This document shows positions 22,462 to 29,442 of a stretch of DNA of 64,000 bases, one piece after another. Made by a program: the position numbers and the translations under genes. Numbering within the stretch: the stretch's first letter is position 1; every line of letters starts with the position of its first letter. The stretch covers positions 5,828,001 to 5,892,000 of the forward strand of contig NZ_CP023699.1 in assembly GCF_008704495.1 (NCBI RefSeq), read 5' to 3'. A model generated the notes under the pieces. It was not told where the DNA came from. It did no database searches and saw nothing but the letters and a program-made list of their open reading frames with translations. Origin of the DNA: Streptomyces kanamyceticus (GTDB lineage: Bacteria; Actinomycetota; Actinomycetes; Streptomycetales; Streptomycetaceae).

Positions 22462-22494
22462 GATGTGCTTTCAAGGTATCTAGGTGGCCCGCTG
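22462..22494. other. attR site
   Basis: The element half-site begins GATGTGC (22462-22468), 14 bases before the core GGTGGCCC (22483-22490). From GG at 22486-22487 onward the sequence is fruA in frame (GGC CCG CTG AAC). Joined with the attL arm it gives a symmetric attP. Confidence 0.75.
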
Positions 22495-23004
22495 AACAAG
22501 GTCGCGTACGCCTTCGCGGTCGGCGGCCTGGCGCACCCGACGGACGGCAGCCTCAAGGTCATGGCCGCGGCGATGGCGGCGGGCATGGTCCCGCCGCTCG
22601 CCATGGCCCTGGCCACGACCGTACGCGGGCGGCTCTTCACGAAGACCGAGCGCGAGAACGGCAAGGCCGCCTGGTTCCTCGGCGCCTCCTTCATCACGGA
22701 GGGCGCGATCCCGTTCGCCGCGGCCGACCCGCTGCGCGTGATCCCCGCCTCGATGGCGGGCGGCGCGGTCACGGGTGCCTTGTCGATGGCGTTCGGCTGC
22801 ACGCTGCGCGCCCCGCACGGCGGTGTCTTCGTGGTCCCGCTCATCGGCCAGCCGCTGCTCTACCTGGTCGCCATCGCCGCGGGCGTGTGCGTCTCGACGG
22901 TCGTGGTCGTCCTGCTCAAGGGCGCGCGGAAGCAGGTGCCTTCGGAGCCGGAGGCCGCCGAGGCCGCGTCGGCCGAGGGCGAGCGAGTCCCCGCGGCCGT
23001 CTGA
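22486..23004 (+). pseudogene. fruA: fruA 3' fragment (C-terminal EIIC) right of attR
   Basis: Reads GPLNKVAYAFAVGGLAHPTD through SFITEGAIPFAAADPLRVIP to the natural fruA C-terminus, completing the EIIC domain begun before 10713. A GTG at 22465 inside the element arm is in frame with it (VLSRYLGGPLNK), so a fragment could be made if transcribed from element DNA, but no ribosome site is evident. Precise excision would restore a full-length fruA. Confidence 0.88.
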
Positions 23005-23039
23005 GGCACGTTGGTCCCGGAGCATGCGACTTGCGTCAC

Positions 23040-23059
23040 TTCGGGACCTAAGTCCCATA
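23040..23059 (+). promoter_or_regulatory. DevR/OsdR (DosR-type) box
   Basis: TTCGGGACCTAAGTCCCATA matches TTSGGGACTWWAGTCCCSAA at 17 of 20 positions, with both GGGAC and GTCCC halves perfect at the right spacing. It lies 45 bases before the ATG at 23104 in the gap after fruA. Confidence 0.6.
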
Positions 23060-23103
23060 ACCCCCCTGTCGTAAGTCCTGGCCCGTGTTGTCTACTGGGC
23101 CGC

Positions 23104-23355
23104 ATGTTCCAGGGTGTCTCGATCGTTCAGCAGATAGGCGTGACCGTGCTCGCCGTGGCGACCGTCGGCTGGGCCGTCGGCCTGGTGCGGGTCATGCGCA
23201 GGGACCGGCTCGACGTGGACGCGTGGCGTCAGTCCCAGGCGCTCCGCGTGCTTCCGGCCCAGCAGGGCCCGCCGCGCGCGGAGACCGTGCAGCTCTCGGC
23301 GGACGAGCGTGACGCCTTCGCGGGTCTGGTCCAGCGGTTCGGCGACAGGGCCTGA
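23104..23355 (+). CDS. Small membrane-anchored protein, conserved in Streptomyces
   Basis: 83 residues: one N-terminal helix (IVQQIGVTVLAVATVGWAVG), then a basic cytoplasmic tail (LVRVMRRDRLDVDAWRQSQA, DERDAFAGLVQRFGDRA). The function is unknown. It lies between fruA and the convergent DUF6227 gene. The DosR-type box 45 bases upstream suggests induction under low oxygen or nitrosative stress. Confidence 0.7.
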   Translation: MFQGVSIVQQIGVTVLAVATVGWAVGLVRVMRRDRLDVDAWRQSQALRVLPAQQGPPRAETVQLSADERDAFAGLVQRFGDRA

Positions 23356-23388
23356 CCCTGGCGGCAGGGTCCTACGGCCTGTCCGGTC

Positions 23389-24156
23389 CTACGGTCTGTC
23401 CGGGGCGGCCGCCTCGCGGGCCGTCCGCTCCATCGCGGCGCGGGCCGCCTCCTCCGTCTCGTACACCTCGCAACGGTGGTGTCCGTCGGGGGTGAGTGTG
23501 TGCTCGACCTCCCAGAGGCTGACCTCGCCGCCGTCGAAGAGCAGGAACGCGTGCTCGTACAGCGAGAAGCACAGGCGGGCCTCACCGGCCAGGCAGGGGC
23601 GGCCGAAGGCCTGGGTGATCTGGTGGGCGAACGCCGAGCGCAGCAGGCGCGCGGCGTCGTCGCCGGGGCGGTCGCCGGTGTTCTCCGCGCGGCGCAGGAG
23701 CCTGCGCGCGTGGTCCGCGGAGTCGTCCAGGGCGTACGCGTGCCGGGGGCCCGGGTCGGCCGGGAGCTGGAGCACGACGGGCCGGTCGCAGGCGGGGGTG
23801 TCGGGCGGCAGCGGCAGGCGTGAGGTGGCGACGCCCGCTTCTTCCTCGTCCGTGTAGATCTCGTGCTGCGGGGCGCGGCCCGGCGCGGTGTTGTGGACGA
23901 GCTCCCAGAGCGTGAGCACCGAGGCGTCGGCGAGCAGCCAGGTGTGTCTGAACGTCTCGCGGTGCAGGCCCGCGCTGTGGTGCGCGGAGTGCAGCGAGCT
24001 GTTGTGGGCGAGGGCGGAGTCGAGGCGGTGCATCACCTCGTCCGGCAGGTCGAAGGAGTTCAGCGCACGGCCGAGGAGTCGCTCGAGATGCTCCTCGGGG
24101 GAGTCCGGCTCGGGCGACTCGGGTGGTTCGTACGCAGTTTCGTACGGAACGCTCAA
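23389..24156 (-). CDS. DUF6227 family protein
   Basis: 255 residues with LERLLGRALNSFDLPDEVMH, NSSLHSAHHSAGLHRETFRH and TWLLADASVLTLWELVHNTA, the pattern of the Streptomyces DUF6227 proteins found next to this L,D-transpeptidase in other species. No membrane segment, signal or catalytic motif is evident. The protein has two similar halves (ADASVLTLWELVH and FDGGEVSLWEVEHTL), suggesting an internal duplication. Function unknown. Confidence 0.75.
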   Translation of the reverse strand: MSVPYETAYEPPESPEPDSPEEHLERLLGRALNSFDLPDEVMHRLDSALAHNSSLHSAHHSAGLHRETFRHTWLLADASVLTLWELVHNTAPGRAPQHEIYTDEEEAGVATSRLPLPPDTPACDRPVVLQLPADPGPRHAYALDDSADHARRLLRRAENTGDRPGDDAARLLRSAFAHQITQAFGRPCLAGEARLCFSLYEHAFLLFDGGEVSLWEVEHTLTPDGHHRCEVYETEEAARAAMERTAREAAAPDRP

Positions 24157-24243
24157 GGTTTCTCCCGGCGTTGCTGCATGTCACCTGGTGAGTGCATACC
24201 GTAGCCCCTGGGTCGGACATCATGCCCGGGAACGGGAAAACGT

Positions 24244-24276
24244 GCGAGCCACGTGGGAAGTTCCCACGTGGCTCGC
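24244..24276 (-). terminator. Terminator after the L,D-transpeptidase
   Basis: Sixteen-base perfect arms (24244-24259 and 24261-24276) around a single G, about 90 bases beyond the transpeptidase stop and before the DUF6227 gene on the same strand. Confidence 0.75.
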
Positions 24277-24364
24277 TCAGTTGGGGCGCGCAAGGGGGCG
24301 CGCGCCGGGCCGCCGGGAGGAGGCCCTGCGCGCCGTGGCGGGGTTCAGGCCGCCGGGGCGGGGC

Positions 24365-25576
24365 TCAGGCCGCGCTGCCCGCCGTCCACTCGCTCCAGGA
24401 CATGTTCCAGCCGTTGAGGCCGTTGTCCGGGGCGATCGTCTTGTCGGGGGAACCCTTGACCGTCACGATGTCGCCGATCAGGGAGTTGTTGAAGAACCAC
24501 GCGCCCGGGGTGTTCGGGTCGCCCGCGCCCTGCGCGTCCTGGAGGCCGACGCAGCCGTGGCTGGTGTTGCCGCTGCCGAACGGCGCGCCCCAGTAGTTGC
24601 CGTGGATGAACGTGCCCGAGGTGGACAGGCGCATCGCGTGCGGGACGTCCTTGATGTCGTACTCGCCGCCGAAGCCGACCGTCGAGCCGTTCATCCGCGT
24701 CTGCGTGAACTTCTCGGAGATCACCATCTTGCCGTTGTACGTCGGGTTGGACGGGCTGCCCGCCGAGATCGGGATGGTCTTGAGGACCTTGCCGTCGCGC
24801 TCGATCGTCATCTGGTGGGTCTTGGCGTCGACCGTGGAGACCTGCGCGCGGCCGATGGTGAACGTGACCGTCTTGTTCTGCACGCCGGTGGCGCCGTTCG
24901 CGCCCTTCACACCGTCCAGGGCGATCTTCATGGTGACCGTCGAACCGGCCTTCCAGTACTCCTGGGGCCTGAAGTCGAGGCGCTGGTTGCCGAACCAGTG
25001 GCCGACGACCTTCTGGCCGCTGCTGGAGCTGACCGTGATGTGCGACTGGACGTCCTTCTTCTCCGTGATCGCCTTGTCGAAGGTGAAGGAGACCGGCATG
25101 CCGACGCCGACCTTGGTGCCGCCGTCGGGTGTGTAGCTGCCGATGAAGCTGTTGGCCGAGGAGACCGTGGTGAACGTCGCGTTCTCGGTCGCCGCGTTGC
25201 CGCCGGAGTCCTTGGCGTTGGCGGTGACCTTGTACTTGGTGCCGCGCTCCAGCTGGGACTTGGGCTTCCAGCTGGAACCGTCGCCCGAGATGGTGCCCTC
25301 GACCGCGGTGCCGGACGGGACGGCCGTCATCTTCACGTCGGTCAGCTTGCCGCCCTTGACCTTCACGCCGGTGGCGTTGATCGAGGCGTCGGTGGCGCCG
25401 TCCTTCGAGGAGATGGTGATGTCCGCGCCCTTGGCCGCGGAGCTGCCGCCCTTCTTGTCGTCCTTGGCATCGGCGTCACCGCCGCAGGCCGTGAGGGTCA
25501 GCGCGCCCACGGCGGCGAGCGCGGTGGCTGCCAGCAGGGCACGGCGCCGGGGGTTGACTATGACCGACCTTGTCAC
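24365..25576 (-). CDS. Lipoprotein L,D-transpeptidase (LdtMt2-like)
   Basis: 403 residues from the GTG at 25576 (GGAG six bases upstream). Lipoprotein signal ending LTLTACGGD, a Lys/Asp-rich linker, two Ig-like domains typical of mycobacterial LdtMt2 (TDVKMTAVPSGTAVEGTISG; GMPVSFTFDKAITEKKDVQS) and a YkuD catalytic domain with FIHGNYWGAPFGSGN then SHGCVGLQDAQG containing the active Cys and His. It makes 3-3 peptidoglycan cross-links outside the membrane and would be resistant to most penicillins but sensitive to carbapenems by family knowledge. Standalone gene with its own terminator. Confidence 0.92.
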   Translation of the reverse strand: MTRSVIVNPRRRALLAATALAAVGALTLTACGGDADAKDDKKGGSSAAKGADITISSKDGATDASINATGVKVKGGKLTDVKMTAVPSGTAVEGTISGDGSSWKPKSQLERGTKYKVTANAKDSGGNAATENATFTTVSSANSFIGSYTPDGGTKVGVGMPVSFTFDKAITEKKDVQSHITVSSSSGQKVVGHWFGNQRLDFRPQEYWKAGSTVTMKIALDGVKGANGATGVQNKTVTFTIGRAQVSTVDAKTHQMTIERDGKVLKTIPISAGSPSNPTYNGKMVISEKFTQTRMNGSTVGFGGEYDIKDVPHAMRLSTSGTFIHGNYWGAPFGSGNTSHGCVGLQDAQGAGDPNTPGAWFFNNSLIGDIVTVKGSPDKTIAPDNGLNGWNMSWSEWTAGSAA

Positions 25577-25754
25577 GGGCTGCTCCAAGTACGTTTTCTG
25601 ATCCAGTACGTTCTGATCCAGTACGAGTAAAGAGCGGCCTGTGGTGCGGAGAGGTTCCCTCCGCTTGGTGTGAGTACGGGCACATTGGGGCGCGCGGAGA
25701 TGCCCAATGCGCCGTCTGGCGACGGGGCTTGACCGTATGGGCGGTTTGGTGGCG

Positions 25755-26837
25755 TTATCGGGCGTAGAGGTCGCGGTACGAGGGGAAGGTTCCGCCCGGC
25801 GTCCGGACGGACTCCGCGGCGAGGAGCGCCCGCACGATCGCGCTCGTCACCACGTCCGCGCCCGCGGCGAGCACCTCGTTGAGGGCCAGGGGGTTCTCGG
25901 CAGCCAGGGCGTGCTCGCCGGTGGCGAGGGCGAAGACGGTGTCCCCGTCGTTGAGGAGGTGGACGGGCCGCACGGCGCGCGCCATGCCGTCGTGCGAGGT
26001 GCCTGCCAGCTTCTGCGCCTGGGCCTTGGTGAGTTCCGCGTCGGTGGCGACGACGGCGAGGGTGGTGTTCAGCGGCGGCGCCCCGTTCTTGGGCCCGGCC
26101 TCGGCGAGCCGCCGCACGGCCTCCTCGTGCGCCCCGGGGGCGGGGTAGTCCACCCGCCGCCCCGCGAAGTACTCCCCGTACGGAACCCCCGTCGCCGGAT
26201 CGATCCCCGACCTCGCCGCGTTCGCCACGGCGAGCGCCGCGACCGTGATCCCCGACGCGAGGCGGACGCTCGCGCTGCCGACGCCGCCCTTGACCTTGCC
26301 GACCACGGCGCCGGTGCCCGCGCCGACGTTGCCCTCCCTGACGGGGGCGAACAGCTCGGTACGCGCGGCGTCCTCGACCGCGGCGCGGCCCGTCGACGCG
26401 TCGGGGCGGGCCGCGAACTCCCCGCCCCTGCCCAGGTCGAAGACGGCCGCGGCGGGGACGACGGGCACGACGTGCGTGGGGTCGGGCCCGACCCGCACGC
26501 CCCGGCCCCGCTCCGCCAGCCACGCCATGACCCCGGCCGCGGAGTCGAGGCCGTACGCGCTGCCGCCGGTCAGGACGACGGCCTCCACGCGCTGCACCAG
26601 GTTCCGCGGGTCGAGCGCGTCCGTCTCCCGGGTGCCGGGGCCGCCGCCGCGTACGTCGACGGCGGCGACCGCTCCGCCCTCCGGCGCCAGCACGACGGTG
26701 GTGCCGGTGAGGTGTCCGTCGCCGATGAGCGTGGCGTGCCCGACGCGCAGTCCGGCGACATCGGTCAGGGAACCGGCGTCCGTACTGTCCGTACTGTCCG
26801 CACTGTGCGTACTGTCCGTACGAGCTGTGTCAGTCAT
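25755..26837 (-). CDS. P1 family (DmpA/S58-type) peptidase
   Basis: 360 residues. Conserved features are LRVGHATLIGDGHLTGTTVV, VLTGGSAYGLDSAAGVMAWL, VGAGTGAVVGKVKGGVGSAS and the auto-cleavage/nucleophile region APPLNTTLAVVATD, where family members self-process into two chains. These enzymes are aminopeptidases or D-esterases with beta-aminopeptidase activity. The N-terminus carries a Ser/Thr/Asp repeat from a 9-base tandem repeat (CGTACTGTC, about 26780-26820) and is probably disordered. Cytoplasmic; no operon partner is evident. Confidence 0.85.
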   Translation of the reverse strand: MTDTARTDSTHSADSTDSTDAGSLTDVAGLRVGHATLIGDGHLTGTTVVLAPEGGAVAAVDVRGGGPGTRETDALDPRNLVQRVEAVVLTGGSAYGLDSAAGVMAWLAERGRGVRVGPDPTHVVPVVPAAAVFDLGRGGEFAARPDASTGRAAVEDAARTELFAPVREGNVGAGTGAVVGKVKGGVGSASVRLASGITVAALAVANAARSGIDPATGVPYGEYFAGRRVDYPAPGAHEEAVRRLAEAGPKNGAPPLNTTLAVVATDAELTKAQAQKLAGTSHDGMARAVRPVHLLNDGDTVFALATGEHALAAENPLALNEVLAAGADVVTSAIVRALLAAESVRTPGGTFPSYRDLYAR

Positions 26838-26864
26838 GCCTCGATGCGTATCACGGGGCGTGGG

Positions 26865-28061
26865 CTAGACGCGTCGGCTCGTTCGGGTGGTGAGGGTCAC
26901 CCCTGTGGCGACCGTCGCCGTCACCACGAGGCCCGCCACGAGCACCGCCCAGCGCCCCGCGAACGTACTCACGAGCACCGCCAACGCGCTGACCGGCAAC
27001 ACCAGTTGCTGAGCGAGCCCCACCTTGAAGTAGCGGGAGTGCAGCGCCCAGACAGTGATCAGGTAGAGCGCCGTCGGCACGGTCACCGCGGCGGACGCCG
27101 CCAGCGTCGAGAGGTGCGCCTTGCCCACGGCCTGCTCGATCGCGACCTCGATCCCCGCGCCGATCGCCGCGGCCGAGCCGAGGATCACGTAGTGCCCGTA
27201 ACCCCACAGGAACGCCTGCCGGTTGCTGTTCAGCCGTCCGTGGATCGGCACCACGAAGTAGATCCACCACGCGGCGAAGACGATGAGGAGACCGCCCGCG
27301 GCGATGGGGAGCAGCTCGTCGAGGGCGTCGTGCTCCTCGATGCCCTCCTTCACGGCCACGGTCGCCGCCGCGATCGTCTCGCCGAGCACGATGATCGTGA
27401 ACAGGCCGTACCGCTCGGAGATGTGGTGCGGGTGCCAGGCCGTGGTGTACGTCCGCTCGGCGATCACCGGCACGCACATCTCGGCGACCGCCATCCCCAG
27501 GAACAGCCAAGACCTTCCGGCCTCGGGCAGGAACAGCAGTCCCGTCCAGCCGATCTGGCAGATCAGCACCCCGACGGCGTACCGGATCGCCGTGGCCCGC
27601 TCGGCGCCGCTCGCCGCTCGTGCGACGCGCAGCCACTGCGAGGAGAGCGCGATGCGCATGATCAGGTAGCCGAGCCAGACGAGGAGGAAGTCGTGCTCCT
27701 CGAAGGCCCGGGAGACCCCGGCGGCGAAGACCAGGACGCCCGCGATCTGCACGAGCGTGACCACGCGGTACAGCGCGTCGTCGTTGTCGTACGCGGAGGA
27801 GAACCAGGAGAAGTTGACCCAGGCCCAGAACAGCGCGAAGAAGACCATCGCGTAGTTGAGGACGCCCTCGCCCGCGTGCCCCTCGGCGACGGCGTGCACG
27901 AGCTCGGCACCGGCCTGGGCGACCGCCACGACGAAGCAGAGGTCGAAGAAGAGCTCCAGCGGCGTCGCGGCGCGATGCTCCTCGTCACGGCCGCGGGCCA
28001 GCAGGGGACGGAGCGGCTTGGCGAAGTCGGGCGGTTCGGGGCGTGCAGAAGCGGACGTCAT
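26865..28061 (-). CDS. Low-temperature-requirement A (LtrA) family membrane protein
   Basis: 398 residues from the ATG at 28061 (MTSASARPEPPDFAKPLRPL); the longer open frame upstream is dispersed-repeat DNA. About ten membrane segments. The LtrA pattern is clear: ATPLELFFDLCFVVAVAQAG, FFALFWAWVNFSWFSSAYDN, ERTYTTAWHPHHISERYGLF, TIIVLGETIAAATVAV. The family is named for a Listeria gene needed at low temperature; the molecular function is unproven. It is 28 bases from the peptidase start on the same strand and may be co-transcribed with it. Confidence 0.85.
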   Translation of the reverse strand: MTSASARPEPPDFAKPLRPLLARGRDEEHRAATPLELFFDLCFVVAVAQAGAELVHAVAEGHAGEGVLNYAMVFFALFWAWVNFSWFSSAYDNDDALYRVVTLVQIAGVLVFAAGVSRAFEEHDFLLVWLGYLIMRIALSSQWLRVARAASGAERATAIRYAVGVLICQIGWTGLLFLPEAGRSWLFLGMAVAEMCVPVIAERTYTTAWHPHHISERYGLFTIIVLGETIAAATVAVKEGIEEHDALDELLPIAAGGLLIVFAAWWIYFVVPIHGRLNSNRQAFLWGYGHYVILGSAAAIGAGIEVAIEQAVGKAHLSTLAASAAVTVPTALYLITVWALHSRYFKVGLAQQLVLPVSALAVLVSTFAGRWAVLVAGLVVTATVATGVTLTTRTSRRV

Positions 28062-28227
28062 AAGTCCACAACAGCAGAACCGCCACGCGGAACGGGGCTG
28101 CGCCACGGGCGAAGTCTGGGGGGCGGGGCACGCTCGCGGCTGTGGGCTGGTGCGGGCCCGTGGGCCGGGCCGCTGGCGCTCGCGCTGTGGCGACCGCGCG
28201 CCGTGGGTCGTGCCGTTGCCGCTCCCG

Positions 28228-28335
28228 CTGTGGGCAATTGTTCCGCAGGGCGGAACGGGTGGGCACAGCCCCCGGCGCCGAGGGGCGGGAACGGGGGCAC
28301 AGGCCCCGGCGCGGGCGGGCACAAGCCACGGTGCG
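28228..28335. repeat. Dispersed hairpin repeat, intergenic copy
   Basis: Contains CTGTGGGCA, the GTTCCGC AGG GCGGAAC hairpin (28240-28256) and GGGTGGGCACAGCCCCCGG, matching the copy inside fruA at 9661. It then repeats the GGCACA-GCCCCGGCGC theme twice more up to 28335. It occupies the gap 28062-28346, which otherwise has no gene. Confidence 0.7.
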
Positions 28336-28346
28336 GAGGGCCGGGG

Positions 28347-29183
28347 TCAGGCGGCCTCGGAGAGCAGAGTCGTCTCGGGTGACAGGGACACCCCGAGGCG
28401 CAGCGCCGCAGCCTCGTAGCGGCGTAGCACCAGACCCGCCACCCCCGAATGATCCGCCAGAGGCGAGCCCACCGCATCGGCCCCCGCCAAGCCAAGCGCA
28501 AGCGTAAAACGCCCAGGCGCAAGCAGATGCGCAGCCACAACCACCCGCCGGTGCCCAGCGCCCCGCAACCCCGCCACCGCCTCGGCGACGGAGGGCTCAG
28601 CGGCGGAACAGTACGCCGTCCGCACCGGCACCCCGGGCAGCAGCAGCCGCAACTGCCGCGCGGCGACGAGCGCCCCGTCATTGCCACCCGGCCGCGCCGA
28701 CCCCGCGGCGGCGAGCACGACCGCGTCGGCCCGCACCCCCGCCCGCTCCTCGGCCTCGCGCAGCCGGTCCCGCAGGGCGACGGCGATGGCGGGCTCCCCG
28801 CTGAGGCCCCGCGCGAGCAGGCAGCCGGTTCCGTGTTCCGCGACGACGGCGGGGATGTCGACGGTGCGGTGGTAGCCGTCCCCGAGGAGGAGGGGGACGA
28901 CGACGGCTCCTTCCGACAGCGCCTCGGCGAGGGACGGCGCCTGGTGGTCGAGATGCCCCACGACAGGACGGATCCCACCGAGGCTCTCGACGGCGTCGCA
29001 CAGCCGCTCCAGCGTGGCCGCGGCCGTCGGCAAGGAACTGCCGTGCACGGCGAGGACGAAAGGTCGCACAGCTCGGCCCACCCGGAACTCGACGACGGGG
29101 GATCGTGGCGAGCGGGCCCGGAGCGGGAAAGTGGTGTCGCCGCACTCCCGCCCCGAAACCGCATCGCGTCGGGCTGCGCTCAT
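28347..29183 (-). CDS. Sirohydrochlorin chelatase (CbiX) family protein
   Basis: About 278 residues from an ATG at 29183; the start is uncertain because no site is clear, and a GTG at 29069 (VRPFVLAVHGSS) would give the domain alone. VLAVHGSSLPTAAATLERLC, the partner-strand pattern GHLDHQAPSLAEALSEGAVV and LLLGDGYHRTVDIPAVVAEH are CbiX/SirB features, including the metal-binding His of the VHGS motif. It inserts iron or cobalt into sirohydrochlorin. Divergent from nirB, whose product needs siroheme, so it likely supplies that cofactor. Confidence 0.82.
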   Translation of the reverse strand: MSAARRDAVSGRECGDTTFPLRARSPRSPVVEFRVGRAVRPFVLAVHGSSLPTAAATLERLCDAVESLGGIRPVVGHLDHQAPSLAEALSEGAVVVPLLLGDGYHRTVDIPAVVAEHGTGCLLARGLSGEPAIAVALRDRLREAEERAGVRADAVVLAAAGSARPGGNDGALVAARQLRLLLPGVPVRTAYCSAAEPSVAEAVAGLRGAGHRRVVVAAHLLAPGRFTLALGLAGADAVGSPLADHSGVAGLVLRRYEAAALRLGVSLSPETTLLSEAA

Positions 29184-29344
29184 GGTCGGGGAGCAGCCCG
29201 TCACCGACGACGCTACGCCCGCGCCCGCCGGTCGAACGCCGCCAAAAGCCCCGACCCCATGGGCCGTTGGGCCCCCGCAGAGGGGTCCTTATCGGCCCGG
29301 CGGCCCGCTCCGACCGGCCTACCGTCAAGAGGAACGCACCAAGC

Positions 29345-29434
29345 CCCCTCAGGCAACACAGCCCCCTCAGGCAACGCAGCCACCTCAGGCAACGCAGCCA
29401 CCTCAGGCAACGCAGCCACCTCAGACGACGGAGT
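29345..29434 (+). repeat. 18-bp tandem repeat in the nirB leader
   Basis: Four near-identical 18-base units (CACCTCAGGCAACGCAGC, the first two with CCCC at the start) and a diverged fifth end nine bases before the nirB start. In frame with nirB they would encode PPQATQ repeats. Period and sequence are unrelated to CRISPR arrays. Confidence 0.85.
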
Positions 29435-29442
29435 GTGCCCCC

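Larger units (their letters stand above)
10713..22487. mobile_element. Integrative element of AICE type inserted in fruA
   Basis: The element is 11.77 kb, bounded by attL and attR within fruA. It encodes a large serine integrase at its right end, a pSAM2-like Rep, a TraSA/TraB FtsK-type translocase, a KorSA-like GntR repressor, an SCO3933-like protein and many small coupled genes. At its left end are an XRE/DUF397 pair and, in the middle, a tRNA-like gene and hairpins. Fusing the flanks (10712 to 22486) restores the fruA reading frame exactly. I do not recognise it as a specific named element. Confidence 0.92.

Noticed and set aside
23888..25630. 580-codon plus-strand frame over the DUF6227 and L,D-transpeptidase genes.
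   Set aside because: Shadow frame; the minus-strand proteins have clear family motifs and signals.
29345..29434. Tandem units considered as a CRISPR-like array.
   Set aside because: The units are contiguous 18-mers without spacers and there are no cas genes nearby. It is a simple tandem repeat.
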